Assembly (NCBI GenBank): GCA_037954235.1 | Contig: JBBMOA010000019.1 | Location: 14,768,305 to 14,832,304, forward strand | Source of the DNA: Aulostomus chinensis | Taxonomy: Eukaryota > Chordata > Actinopteri > Syngnathiformes > Aulostomidae | Direction: 5' to 3' | DNA length: 64,000 bases | Shown: piece by piece, positions 22,340 to 36,392 of the stretch | Layout: every line of letters begins with the position of its first letter | Numbering within the stretch: position 1 is the stretch's first letter | Position numbers and translations under genes: made by a program | Notes under the pieces: model-generated | The model's database searches: none | The model's input: the letters and a program-made list of their open reading frames with translations, nothing else | What the model was told of the DNA's origin: nothing

Positions 22340-25300
22340 ACACACGCTGATTCCCATGTGGAGGACAGCATGTCGAGGGTTGGGAGGCGACGGAGGGAAG
22401 ATAAACAGAAATGTTCTGTAACTTCTGCTCCTCTGTTTTGTGTGTTTTCTGTACGAGGAGTCTGTTTACTGTCCAAACATACTTCTGTCTGTGTCTCAGT
22501 CTGGAGCAGATTTCCAAGAGCCGCCAGGGGAGGATTTGGTCTTAGACAATGGCACCCTGATAGACTGAGGAGGACCTTTAAAAACAGGCGGCGGGATTAC
22601 AAACAAACATGGAATGAGAGTTTGAGGTCAGAAACGTGGCCGCAAAAACGCCAACTCTGTCTCTTCCCAATTACATTCATATATCACTAATTTGTTGTGG
22701 CAAATGTGTTTTGGAGGAAACATAATTGCAGCCTGGATTACATTCACTGGCAGAGTTTGGTTCCTACGTAGGAAGGGAGATGTTCTTCTACCTACGATGG
22801 AGTTCCAAAACATTTCATCCTCACTTTTGTTTTAACTGTACACAAGCTCCATAAACCCTGGGTATCTCCAGTCCCTGGACGAATGAAATAATTAAGTGGT
22901 GACTGACAGAGCATCAGCATGTAAAACTGAATTATCCACAAAATGGCAGATTTGTATTAACTCTCAATAAGCAATTGTTCAATTTGAATGATTTAATATT
23001 TACAACAAAAAAAAACTTGACCAAGCCAACAGCTTCCTTTTCTGGACCACAATCCGCGAGTCAACAACAAACCTCTGCCAGTAACAGCTGCACCTGTGCC
23101 TTCAGGAGGATTTGTTGAGTTTGTTTTCATTCAATTGACATGCCGACATTATTAAATCGGCCTTCTTGCAGCTTTTTATTTAAAATTCTTTTTAAATCTT
23201 ATGGGATTAAAGAGAACCGTTTATATCGCTGAGATCTGATGCTGGACCGCGTTACATGGAACTGCGTGAACCCCATTAATTTGACATCATTAAATCGAAT
23301 CTGCTCTTCCAGGGTTCCTCTGGTGCTTTCTCTTACGTGCTGTCATACAGAATGGCTTTAAACGATAATAACGCGTAACGAGCGATCGCTGTGAGCGGAA
23401 CGCTCGGGCTGCAGATCCCTGAACACTCGGTTTCGAATGTTTTTTTTTCTTTTTTAAACTGTCATCTCCGGAGGCTAACGAAAGTATGCCAATCAGTAAA
23501 AAAAGGGTATTTAAGCGAGGAGGAAAGAAAGCTCGAAACACAGTTAAAACAGCTTTTTTTTTTCCCAGAGGATAAACTGAAGGGCTGCATATAGAGCCAG
23601 TACATATATATATTTTTAAGGTTGACTTACTTTTACTGTAAGCGGCGTCTAAGAATAAAAATACAGAGCATATTGTGAGCATGCAAGGCTCTCGTTTGAC
23701 CCAAAAACCTCAAGCAAATATGTGGTTTTTGAGTAACACCACCAATTAATTAATGTTGAGTTGAAAAAGAGGTCGCTATACTACATAAATGGTAAATGTT
23801 CATAAGCTTAAAATGTTAAATCATCTCCGTAAGGTCAAAGTTCATGTTTTGACTCAGTGTGGGATGATGTATAACACTGAAACGCACGTACACGCTGAAT
23901 ATATTGGTCCAATACGCCGCACATATCTTCTTCCCTCAGACATTTGGTGAAGCTGCAGCATTTTGACCACGGGCAAGTTTCATCTATAGCAGTAAGAAAA
24001 CAAATGAAACAGCTATTTTGTTCCCATAACATCCCAGAGTTTAAAAAAAAGTGTGGGGGGGGGGGTGGAACTTTCCCTTAAGTTAAATCAAATCTTATAA
24101 CATCAATTTCATGAAGAGACCGCAGGGCCAAGATGTTTTAGAGCTGTGTGCTCTGTTAATTCCATCCAGAGCTTTCCACTAATCTGTCTCGCTCCGAGCT
24201 TCTTCAATGTCCAGGGGAAAAAAAGAAAAAGAAAAAAAACAGAGGAAAAGGTGAGAAGGAAACAAATACAATTTCGCTTGCATTGCAGTGCATTTTTGGG
24301 ATGTTCCAACGGTCCGTGCGGTTTAAGGGAAGTGAAAGTGTTTTTTCTCCGAAGCTCTGGCATCTGTCAAGTGTGATAAAAATAAAAACCTTGAGGGAAC
24401 ACCAAAGCTGGCTGCGTGGTCAGCGGAGAGCGAAACCTCCTGCGGTAGTGAATTTGACTAATTTGTTTCGTGGGAATCTTCAAACATGGGGAAAATATCT
24501 GTTTCCAGTCTGACAGTGTGAGGAGCAACTGAACATGAAGTGAACTTTTCTTTTTTTCTTTTTTTTGAGGGGGAGGGAGGCGGCGGAGAAACTCAACTGA
24601 ACTGAAACATAATCGACCGAAAATGGATGATAGGGAATGCTGAACAACAACAACCACTGAATGCATGAGCAACATTCTCCCAGCATTTTCTTTTCTCTTT
24701 GCTAATGCTAATTAACTTAACTTAATGCTTAACATTGGAGAAGATGGAGCAGCTGACCAGAAGTGTCCCATCCTGTTGCCCTCTGGCTGCACCCTCAGAC
24801 AAGGACGTCCACAGTAGCAGCCAGACCAGTGGCCAGGACCTTCCCCAGAGTCAGGTGACTACCAGTCTGATAAAGTGTAGCTGTCAATAAAAAAAAAAAA
24901 AAATCGTACAGCTGTTGCGTTTTTTCACATTATTACTGACAGAAACTATTGCAGGGGGCCAGACCTGTAGGTATCACTATTGTTTAGTGTCTTTATTTAG
25001 TTTTGTGTGTGTTTTCTGTTGTCGTTACCTCTATCTGTCGTGTAAATATCTTCTACTGCTGCAGGCTGGCGATTGTTTGTGCTGTAAATTTCCTTTAGTG
25101 GCCCACACACAGGTCTCGCTGTGCCATGTGGACGTTAGACAAGGAGCAACTTGTTATTTTGGAGGTAGAAAAATATTAATTAACAAGGCAGGACCTCGAG
25201 GGCTGCAGACAGCTCAGGGTCACGTAATGTGCCGTTGTTCTGAGGGCAGACGGTGGGGTTTGCTGGCTGTTCCCACAGGGGGCTGTGGTTCTCATCCTTC

Positions 25301-26103
25301 ACGGACCAGCTTTGGTTGCAAGACCCTGACAACCACCATCGACCATCTTATCACCTTCCACTGAGCCCACATGGTCCAGAAATGTCATTAGCCGACCTTT
25401 CCTGGGTAGAGAGCGACCATGAGGATGCTGTCGTTCTCATGAGCAGTTTGTCCAAACACACGCGGACGTACACAAGCGTCTCTATTCAATCCGCATGGGC
25501 TGGGTATGATGTCCAGGTCGGGTGAGGTGAGTATCCCTGTGGTTTCTTTAGGAATCCAACCTTCATTAACAGTTTTGGGAAGCACATTTTAAACAGGATA
25601 TGTTTCCGTTTGCTCGGATTTGTAAAAATTCCCGTCTCCCTCTTCGTCCCAAAACAATAGCGAGTCACTCCGTTAAAAATTAGATCTGTAATGTGACCCA
25701 GGAGAAGTGGACATCAGATAGAAGAGACGATTGTGTTCCTTTAATTTTGGGCTAATATCTTTCAGGGACATTAAACAATCAAATTTCACTCTTATCTCCT
25801 CGCTTTCGGAGCTTTAGAAGTGAAGACGAAGGATTGATGAGGAAGGAAGATAAGAGTTGTTTTCCCACAGCAACACGAGCAGCAGGGTGGTACAGCAGCC
25901 TACTGGAGGAGCTCTGGCAGGCTCGAGTTTGTTGCTCTGGGGACCCTGGGTCAGAAACTAATGCGTAAATTCAAATGTCTTCACACAAACTTCACAAAAG
26001 AATCCATATGTCAGCGCGCACACACAGAAAATAGAACAGCAAGTGCAGACTGAACATTACTTCAACGTTCCAGCACACACAGAAAAAAAAAAATGTTGGA
26101 CAG

Positions 26104-26247
26104 ATCAACTGGGACTTTAAGAATGCAACATGGGACCTGAACACCAAGCAGCTCTTCCTAAATGACCCAGATCTGCAGCCGGAGACGCTGGGGACGTTCA
26201 TGATGAGCCACGCTGCCATGCAGAACTTTGAATTGCTACATAATTGA
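26104..26247 (+). pseudogene. Orphan exon-like open frame, 47 codons
   Basis: Directly after an AG, the plus strand reads INWDFKNATWDLNTK..., continues with LFLNDPDLQPETLG and FMMSHAAMQNFELL, and reaches TGA at 26245. The composition (Trp, Asn, Asp, an N-A-T sequon, balanced codons) looks like a real protein segment rather than random translation. The upstream flank is A-rich and lacks a pyrimidine tract, and no donor or neighbouring exon was found. It may be a relic of a duplicated exon or part of an unrecognised gene. I do not recognise the family. Confidence 0.3.
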
Positions 26248-27359
26248 TATAATGCTGTCATATTCATTTTTATAGGCAGTATTGGCAGACAATGTCAGTT
26301 TCTTCATGGCGTGAAGTGACTGCGTTAAATAAATTGGTGGCTCTTGTACATCACAGCGGAAGCGTGTGACTCAGTCTAAGGCTTCAAGTCAGGTCACGTG
26401 ACTTGAAAGCTGGGATTCCGAGACCGAACATGACGATAACATCAACAGAACATCAACTGTAAACACAGAGCCTGATAACTCGTGGATGACGTGGATTTAA
26501 ACCCAAAAATATATATCATGTTGATATTTAATCCCTTTAATATCATAGAAATTTAAAAAAGAAGGTGATAATCTGAGTGTTAATTCCTCCGAGATTATAA
26601 CGTATCATAATAGAACCTCGAGACGCTCCAGTGTCCAAGTCTCAAAGAGCCAACGATGAAATCTGTTCTTTCACCTGCTGCACTTGAAGGGAAGAGAGAC
26701 GCTTGGAAATAAAATCATGGAGTAAATCTACGACCGCAACACTCGTTTAGAGGTGCTTTTGGGAACTTCTGGGACGAGGACCTTCATCATGTTTGGATCT
26801 TTCTGAATGAATATGAAGCCACACAGACGTTTCACCCCCCTCTGATCGCAGGTTATTAATTTTTACACTGGCAGGTGCTTTATAAGAGCTGTGACTATTA
26901 TTAGAAATTCTATTTTTACTTTATATGGCTACACAGATGAGATCGGTTTGGTTATTCAGTGCAGCTCTGCATCTTATACATCATATTAAATTTCTTTCAA
27001 GCAGGCACTGGTTTAAAGAAAACACAGATAATCTCTTTCCTTCTCAAAACACGGTTTGTTTTATCAGAGAGGAATGAAAATGATTTCAGCGCAGTGAGTT
27101 TTGGAGCCGATCCCCCTCATCCTACTGAAGTTAGAGCTCCCTTCCTGCTCGCAGATGAACTACCTGATAGCGTGAAGCTGCTTCTATTCTCGACCCTCCA
27201 CATCTGTTTGAATATGTGTGTGTTTGAGTGTCCATGACAGTAATTCTTTTGAATTTTGTCTTGCCGTAATGTTATCTTGTGGTTGATAGAAAAACATGAA
27301 CGTTAGACAGTGACTGTAGCACAGAAGAATGTTTTCTGGACATTGTAGTTGATCTGAAA

Positions 27360-27398
27360 GTGTGTGTGTGTGTGTGTGTGTGTGTGGGGGGGGGGGGG
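27360..27398. repeat. (GT)n followed by G run
   Basis: About 26 bp of GT, then about 13 consecutive G. Confidence 0.93.
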
Positions 27399-28479
27399 TC
27401 TCCCAGCAGGATCCACAGTAACCCCATATGGGAATCTTCTCTCTAGTTTACAATAATATATAGCAGCCTGAACATTATGACCACTGACAAGTGAAGTAAG
27501 TATTATTGATCATGTCATCAGGGGGTGAAGTCATCTGCGTCTCAGCATCTCTCCAACCGCAGGTCTTGGGGGGGGGGGTCCTGGTCTGCAGTGCTTATCA
27601 CCTACCAAAAGTGGTCTAAGGACTGGTGAACTGGGGAAAGGGTCATGGGCGCTGGAGGCTTTCTCTGTTCTGATGCGCATCCACACTCGCTTCACAAGCC
27701 TGAAGCCAATCAAATCTAAGAAACCTCCGGCAGCAGGTCAATGATTCAGAAAACACTATTTATAATATTCCCCTGATGGTCGCGCTCACAGTCCTCCATC
27801 AAAGACTACACAGTGTTCATGTGTGTCATGCCAATGGAGAGCAATTTAATTTCCCTCGTCTGTGTCATGTTTTCCAGGGATGCACCACAGTCTTTCCAGG
27901 TGAATTAAACACATTTATCACCTCACAGCATTCTGTTTTGTCGCCATGTCCCAGAGGTCCATGTGTAAGGGGGAGGGGGAGTCAGAAACTTTTCTGTGGA
28001 AGTCCTGTCACACCTGGATCAAACGCTCAGGTCAAACAAAGCTGTGAGAGTAAGTGAGAAGCCCTTCAACCTAGAGAACATCCGTGCACGCAGATACTGA
28101 GAAACTATAATAATGGAAGCGTGACACCTGCTAATGTGATTTGGGATGAGAAGTGACCCCATCTGGGCTCTGCTACCGTCTAATTGCCCCACCCGCTGTC
28201 CATCAGGCTTTTATTAGCTGGTATTTAGGCCATGGTCAGGCTGGTGGTTAAACTCACAACCCTGTAATAAGCTGCGGCTTTTACCACAATCAAATAAACT
28301 CAGCAGGAAACATGGGAGGTCATTAGTGGACCTGTCTGTTATTTTCATTCCGTACTGTGAATAAATTCGGATCCATTTCCTAATTCTCTAAGATGCAGCT
28401 ACTGGCGGTTTCAATCACCAGTAACATAATTCTTAATACAGCCTGGAGAGAGAAAGCACACGTTCCTGTTCCTGTTTGG

Positions 28480-28840
28480 TCTCCACAGTTTTTCATGCAG
28501 GATCCACCCATCATCTCAGGTGCACTCGGAGAGCGCACACCGCACCCTGCGGACAGCTGGATCCGGCCCCCGGCCCCGAACAGTCCGCACCATCCAAGAG
28601 CTACAATTTGATCCAGATCGCCTCCAAAAGTTAATTTGAATTTTCCCAACAAAATTGGTAGATATCCTGTTAAAAAAAAATTGAAAAAGTAATATATATT
28701 AAAAAAAAATGACATCCACCCTTTAATTTAGATCCACCCCAAAACATCATGGCTGCTTCCCTGACCCATCCTCCCTCCAAGTTTCAGAAAAACTGGTTTA
28801 ACAGTTTTTGTATGATCCTGCAGAAAATAACAAGGTAATA
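28480..28840. repeat. Decayed interspersed repeat fragments
   Basis: TTAGATCCACCCC and CCAAGTTTCAGAAAAACTGG with a following TATGATCCTGCAGA block resemble a recurrent teleost repeat (CCAAGTTTCATGAAAAT type). This is recalled by pattern only, and the boundaries are uncertain. Confidence 0.4.
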
Positions 28841-31639
28841 ATGATGCTGATGTAAGTCATGCAGTCTAAACCACTTGCTAAAATGCCTGCACGCGACATA
28901 TTTTCTCACTGGGCTCAGATGAGCTTCAAGCTGTCACACAAATATGAAAAAAAAAAAAAACCTGTGTTATAAATAAAACGGGAAGTCATTCCAGCTTGGA
29001 CCTGGACACAACAGTCAGCCGCCATCTTTGTCCTACATCTGTTCGATTCTTGCTCAGATTCTCTCCTGATTCATCCGTAGCTGAAGGCGGGAGTGAACTG
29101 GACATTTAACAACCTATAAAATACTCTAAGAGAAATTTGCTACACACAGACGGACAGAGCTCATAGAGCTGTTAAGTCTTGTTTCATGTTTGGTGAGCAG
29201 GAAGAGGCTACTGAGAACACAATCCCTTCATCACTTCCAAGAACTAAGTTGAAATAAATTGAATTGAACTAAATCATATTTCAATTGCAGCTTCGGCGGG
29301 AATGTGCCCTGTAAACACAACTTCAAATAAAACCCCTTCATAGGAACAGCGACAAGACATGAAACAAAGAAACTAATCCTGGGAACACTTGAACCTCGGC
29401 CCCAAATTGACTGTAAACTCCACACAAATGCACATTAACATCTAAATCGAACCGTCTTGTTGCCTGAATCTGATATGATGAGTCTGCTGTTTTCTGTCTT
29501 TACAGCAGACGGAGAAATATAAAGCTAAATAGCTAAAGCTAAATATAAATCAGCAGTTAAACATTGGCTAGAGACATATGGTAACTGCAATATAGATTAA
29601 GCTCAAATACACTGTAGTAAAGTCTCTCTCCCTCTCTCACACACACACACACACCCTTGGTAGCAGGGAAAATTAAGTTGAATTTGAGAAGATGAATTAA
29701 GGTCACAGAGGATGTACACTATGCAAATGCACTGGCCCACCTGAACGGAACAGGGCCGTGGTAATCCTCCCTCACATCGGTTATTGTGAAAATTCCCTCT
29801 TACAGCAAACAACTCCAAACACGAGGGATTACGGGTAGCAGAGGTTTGGCATATGGTGTTAATCTCTCAGATGGGAATTCTGCTATTCCCTAATCACTGG
29901 AAGTATGCAACACACATATAATGCTAAAAATAAGACAAGTCATGAATAGTAAAATAATTCTTTGGTTTAATGATTCTTGAATATTCAAATATTTCAAAAT
30001 CATGAGCCACAGCTAGTTATTTTATCAACATGACATGTTCCTGATGTGAAGTAGCACATTTAAAACAACATCTGTTGACCAAAGTGCTTCACAAGCATAT
30101 AAACTTAAGACCAGAATGGACTACAACTGACTGAGTCTTGAGCTGGACTTTTGAGGATTCAGTGGAGGGTGCAGGTCTAATTTGGTGAGGGAGTTTCACA
30201 GTCAGACGTGTGTTTTCTGATGTCGATGGCCGTTTTTGACGTTTTGTGTCAAATCATATTAGCGATGACCCAGTGTAATGCACGTAGCGCCACCTGCAGA
30301 GCAGAATCACACTTTTTCTGCCTGTTGTGCTCTTGTTGTTGGCAGCTTTGTCTGGAAAAATGTGCCTTCTACCAACCTCAGTCATTCAGAGAACAGTGTG
30401 AGTCTGCTCATGGAACGATGGGAAGCTCTGATAGCAGAAGCCCTCTGAGCAGAAGCCTGGCAGGTGATCTGAGGTCCAACCTTAACGTTGCGAGGTGCTG
30501 AAATGAAGTCAGGATTTATTTTGCTGCTCGAGATTGTTTTTAGAAGTTTATCTCTGTCGGGCCATCGGTCGGCTGAGGTGAAGCACTGGGACCAGTTTCA
30601 CAAAGATAGATCCTGAATCCATTTGGGCAGACTTCAGTCTGAATTCATGGACAAAGCTGTCGCGGCCTTGACAATCACAGGAGGGTCTGATTTGCAGTTT
30701 CAAGGACATTCCACAGGGAGAATTCAGTGTCGTGAAATCTAATGTACATTCGCTGATTCGTCAGTCAGACTCAGGAGACGCTAGCATCCTCGCTTCTGTG
30801 CGTTTCTCTACATGTTCTTCTTCTTACTCGCTCCACAGCATGAAATCACATATTAGGGCTCACGTTTTTCTCTTTTCGCTCATTTGTATGAACTGTTTGT
30901 TACCATATAAACCAGTTAGCCTGCAGGACGGCTGACTTTTTAGGGCATAATATCATTATATCATCACATAATTGTTTAAGGCTGAGATATAAAAGGCAAG
31001 GAACTCACATCTTGTACTTGTATCAGACTGTCAGAGATAAATCCCTATTAACTTCATATGCAAGTCAGCAACGGCCTGTCATGTGATCTCATAAACTGAT
31101 CATAAATTAGTCTCATTCTGCTACCCTCAATTGACCAACTAATCTATTTTTGGAGATTTAAAGGGCCTTTTGGACAGTAAACAGCACATTCAAGTGTGTA
31201 GTTCAGGAGCCTGCGACTGATTTTACACAAACATCTGTGTGTTTTCTGAAGTTGCACGAATGCCACTGTGGATGCATCTAAACTTTTACTCCACTCGCCT
31301 TCAACATGTTCCAAAAAAAATTGATGTGAACAGTTTGCAATGACTACCTATATTGTCTGGATATTCAATCTGTAGCAAACATCTTGGTGCGGTTTAGTGG
31401 ATATTGTATTGTCAATAATATTTAAAAAATGAGAAAGTCACTGTTTCTGGAGCAGCAGAGCAGGCAACTTTCAGGACAGTCTGGGTCTTGGTGTTTTTTC
31501 ATTTTTTATTTTTTTTACCATTGGATTTGACACGTTTTGACATTGTTCTCCTGCAGTGTTGTGTTACCATGATCAGGACAAAAGCTGTTTTTATGTTTTC
31601 AGGTCTGTATGTCAGTCCATCCCATTCTTGTTAACATTT

Positions 31640-31765
31640 TATCTCACCAGCACCTGAAGGGAATCTCTTCAGATGGGACACAAACTTGCACTAGGACCCC
31701 TGGATGAAATGATTTTGGAGGTCAAAGGTCAAGCTCTCAGTGAGGCAATCATTGCAAAGGTATTC
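31640..31765. repeat. Decayed interspersed repeat fragment
   Basis: GGGACACAAACTTGCACTAG, then GGATGAAATGATTTTGGAGG and TCAAAGGTCAAG, follow the order of a common teleost interspersed repeat recalled from other fish loci. Boundaries and family are uncertain. Confidence 0.4.
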
Positions 31766-31985
31766 AATTGCAGTGTTTCTAGCTTCGAAAATAAAAATAA
31801 AGACAAAATACAAATTGTTTCTTACATTAAACAAGGTAAAGAATGATCTTTTTACTTACTTTTTCGGCTTTGTAAAACAAGAGAGACGGCAGACTGAAAA
31901 ATGGTGAGAAGAAAATAGATGTAACTAAATATAGCAACAAGAATTCTAACATTTTTCAACAAACGAAGAAATGGGATAAAATCTC

Positions 31986-31987
<2 letters not shown>

Positions 31988-32016
<29 letters not shown>
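31988..32016. repeat. (GA)n microsatellite
   Basis: Uninterrupted GA run of about 28 bp. Confidence 0.93.
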
Positions 32017-32019
<3 letters not shown>

Positions 32020-34399
32020 TCAAAGTAGAGAGATTCAGGAAAGATCAGCTGGAGGATTTGGGGTTTCAATGAAACAATAATAAATCCTACAGGTCTCAAT
32101 AAATCACAGACTCCAGAGTTTATGCTTCTCCAGCCTGTGTGTCTAATCTAGCGTCCACAAAACTGTTTCCTTACACACTTGAACATCTTCAGGTTCGGCT
32201 TCCAGCGACCAGACTGAGCAATCTCTCTCTGCAGCCATGTTCAGAGACTCTAAACGTCACTACGGTCAGATAAGAGGATTTTTAAAACAAGACTTCTTTT
32301 TCACTTGCTTACAGACAACTGATGACTGGAGCTTTTGAACCAAAACTGGTTCTCTCTCTCTCCAATGAAGCTCTCTGGGTGTTCCACTGTTTTCATAAGA
32401 CTGGTGATCCTGCATTGGCAAAGTAATAAAAACCGTATGTTTTCTCATATGTAATAATTACATGTGTTATCAGCCCTCCAAAGTCTGGACCCCCAGAGCC
32501 ACAGAAGGCTTCATCCTCTTCAGTGGTGGGACTCAAGTGCAGAGACCAGAAGCTGGCGACTTAACAAAGCTCGAAGGTTTATTAAATACAACAGTAAAAA
32601 CAAGCTGAAATGGCAAAGTAATCTGATAAACTAGATACTTGAGACTCACCACGGGAGGAGGCATGTGGACCCAAACGCAGAAAACAGAAGCAGCAAGCAG
32701 GATGGGCAGACACAGGAAAGGAGAACTATGGATCAGACCAACGCTAGCCTGACGTCTGACTTATCAAGAGATTCACAGACGCAGTTCCAGTCGGAATAAC
32801 AACATCAGTCTTGCTAGAGTTGCTGTGTGCTCCCATGAATGTGGTCGTTGGGTGTGAGTTGTCATACAACTCCAATCAGACTGTTCTGAAATCTTCTCTC
32901 TCATCAAAAAAAATGAATGTGTTTAATATTATCACAGGTCTTTTATTTTATGACAAAATCCAACAGGTGCGCTCTTCAAAACAGGAAGCTGCAAACCACT
33001 CAAGCTGGCCATGACACGGAGGTGAATAACACGCGGGACACTTGGAAAACAAGCTGCTATTTGCTTATTAATTATTAGCTGAAACGTACCAAATTATTCT
33101 TTTGATTTCAGACGCCATGTTGAAAGTACATGAGGAGACTCAATGCAGCGACGCGGAAGCGCCGCCAACTAGCGTTTGATAGTGTCACAGTCGGACAAGT
33201 GCAGAAGTATAAATGCTGGTCTAATCTCAGATGGAATCTGTGTCCAAGATTACCCACCATTAGAACCTGTCTGATTGATACGATCCATCTCAGATAGAAC
33301 CCAGAATCTCTATGGGAATCGAGTTGTAGTCTTGTAAATAGAGAACCTGCAAAATCTGTCTGAGACTAAAAACTCAGCGGGACTTCAACAAACTGTGTAT
33401 GGACGTTAGAGGGAGATGTGAAGGAGTTTTGACAAAGTCTTCTTGGAAAAGGGAGGTATGAGACAACAGAACTAGAGAACAAAATCAACTCATGACACAA
33501 GAACAGGGTGGGAGAGCAGAGAGTAGAGAAGGAGCTGGTTGGGTAAGACACACTGGGACCAGGGCAGCGACTGACCAGGACTAACAGATGGAGAAGAAAA
33601 AGGTGATGACTCAAAAAAGGAAGGAAGTATCACACGAGGGAAGTACAACTTAACAATAAAACAGGACAAATAACATCCAGAGTCCATAACTAAAGTGAAC
33701 ATGGTCCAGACGTGGCTGTAGCAGTATATCTAGTATTAAAACTGTAAAATCAAAGGCATGGCCTGCTGTTAAAACCCAATGATCATTTACATTATGCTAA
33801 TAGCTTCCTTTTATATATTGCATTTACCTCCTCATAATTAATTCATGGTTGCCTGCTGAATTCCTCCGCTTCTAGTTCCCCTATATGGCGATGAATGTTT
33901 AATCGCAGAGAGATAGAGGAGGAAACACACTGTACTTGTTCAGCACGGTCTCCCTGAAGGACCTTAATTCCATAAAGATGTCTGATTCTGCAAAGTAGCC
34001 ACACGGGTCGCTGATAAGAGCGTCTGCAGCTCGCAGGAGGATCGACGGGACTCCAGCTCCTCGTGAGAAGCTGAAGGTGAATTCAGGACAGATGACACTG
34101 AACCTGATTCACCGCTACAGGAAGAGTTGGACACTGAGTTGTAGCTTGTTATTTTCCCAGTCAGACACTTGAAGCTTACGGGGAAACAGCTTTCATAATA
34201 GCTCTTTGGCTTACCTAGACATGTTTAACGATACGGTAAATTCCTCTCTTATATCTAACTTTCTCTCCCATATTTTTATTTTATGAGGTCGAGCTCACAC
34301 TTTCACCAAAGCTTAAGTAGATATTCAACTTTTAGTCTCCGGTACAAATCATCAGCTATTCATCAGAAATATTACATAGCGCCATTTTGACTGACCGAG

Positions 34400-34428
34400 G
34401 TGTATGTGTGTGTGTGTGTGTGTGTGTT
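34400..34428. repeat. (GT)n microsatellite
   Basis: GT run of about 28 bp. Confidence 0.92.
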
Positions 34429-36296
34429 GGCAATTAAGTTCAGGATCATAAATCGATTACTTTCTCCTGAACTAGCCTATCCAGTACTGATCATAGTTTT
34501 GTTTGCTGCAGTAGCTGGTTTTTGTGTCCTCATTAACAGCAGTGTAGTTTACTTCAAAGGGCTATTATCTATTTTAATATTTTAGTGTCATTTACCTGTT
34601 TGAGATACAGTCAAAGCTGTTCTCTGAGTCAGTAATATGTTGCCCGAGCACAAAGTGCACTGTTAAGACACGCAAAACATCCGAGCGCAACAAAATGATG
34701 TAACCGGCTAAAAAGAACACAAAATTCATTTCTGAGTGATTAAATGAATGCGCTGCACTAATGCCCACTTTTTTTGGTGCTATGGGCCTTTGGTCCACAG
34801 GGTTTTCATCATTTCGTGTTCCTTAGTAGCCAGAAGTAAATAAAGACATTTTTGTCCTCTCTTCCGTATCTCTGCCACTTAGATATTATCAGGATCAGCG
34901 TCACATCAGCGCTATACGAAACAAACAACTCCTACTCACCAAATATGACCTAAAAAAAAGCAAATATACCCTGCTAGTGCAGTGAACAAAAAATGGAAAT
35001 AGTATAAAACTAATTTTATCTCCTGACCAGAGCACACAAGGACACGAGGGACGGTCAGACTTTATTTACTCAACAACTTTAACATGTTTGAGATGTCTTT
35101 TGCACTTTCCACTATAGTGGGCACAACACAAGCTTTTTGTTTTGACTCTAATCACAAACAAGTGTCGACTATCCACTGCTGGAGTTGTGTGTTTGCTGGT
35201 AGGACCACAGCCTCAGGATTTACACTGTTGATAAATATCCCACTCAAGGTGCGATGGGGAGTTTGTGACTGGGAGAACATTGCATAGAACGATGGATTTA
35301 AAGCTGTAAAGGTCCATTTTTTCACAAAAACCTTCCTTGGAGTTGGTTTGGCTAAAAAAAAATTTCAGAGAGAAAAAAAGTCTCCATCTTCCTTAAAGTT
35401 TGAGTAGAGTGAAAAAGACCAAAAGTGGGAAAATCAAATACTTTATGCACATAAACATGTACTTTAAGAGTTGGTATGCAGCTACGTAAAATGTATGGAA
35501 TTTAGTTTAATGGCTGGAAAACCATTACTATGATCCTTTAAGTAACAAATTTTCCTTTTATCTGTCCCATGTACAATGACTTGACAATTTCTGACAAGTG
35601 TGCTATTAAACACAAACTCAGCGATAAAGAAATGTACCATTTTTAGTAATTTAAAACTAGAATTTGTGCCTTGCGGTTGAATGCCTCCATCGTCAAGTCA
35701 AGACGTAGTTTGCGACCATATTTTTGAGTATGTAATATGTATAGTGAGGATTAAGTGTACCCTTGTGTTCCTGAGTCATGGAGCTGAAAGATGGTCACAA
35801 ACACGCAGAGACCTTTGATGTTTTGGGTCTATAAAATGTCTTCACGTTCCTAATCAGCACATGACATCTCTTGTGATGTCCCAGTGACTTGACCTTTCAT
35901 GCTCAATGTATCCTACGCGTGGATGCTCTTTCCAAATTTGAAGAATCGTGTCAATACAGCCCTAAAATGTAATGTGTCTGGCCAGAGACACACCTGTCAA
36001 CCCACAGACACAGACTGTGCTTTAACACCCAGACCTCGCTGACAAAATTATTTGACAGAATTCCTCCCCCAGTAATTTCAGCTGCGAGTTTCCAGAATCC
36101 TGCTGGCTGTAATCTGATTGTCTGAGTCTGTTTTCTGTCCAATTTTAAGAGAAGACATCAGACTGGAGATAACTCTGTTTTTCTTTCTGTTTCCTACACA
36201 CACAGACACAAGAGGCACCCCCTCAAATACACACAAACACACACTTCACATTACTACAACAACCAGTGCCACAGGGGTAAAGATATGAGGGCTGCT

Positions 36297-36300
<4 letters not shown>

Positions 36301-36361
<61 letters not shown>

Positions 36362-36392
36362 GCACACATACACACACATACACACACACACA
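36301..36392. repeat. (AC)n microsatellite, imperfect
   Basis: Pure AC for about 58 bp, then AC broken by CGCG and ATAC variants. Confidence 0.95.

Larger units (their letters stand above)
13700..26100. other. Gene desert between slc26a1 and htr4, left part
   Basis: About 12 kb with no coding exon that I can support on either strand. It holds simple repeats (15.05, 15.93, 21.53 and 22.3 kb), homopolymer runs, a CTCF-like core at 17.49 kb and a CCAAT-paired patch near 18.2 kb. Longer open frames, such as about 150 codons on the minus strand at 18.6-19.0 kb, have no family features. Confidence 0.5.

Noticed and set aside
25253..25525. 90-codon plus-strand open frame
   Set aside because: No recognisable motif and overlapped by another open frame. 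Treated as chance.
32480..33700. Possible transposon relics (A-rich strings such as AACAATAAAACAGGACAAATAA)
   Set aside because: Reminiscent of decayed teleost elements, but no terminal repeats, target duplication or coding remnant could be delimited.
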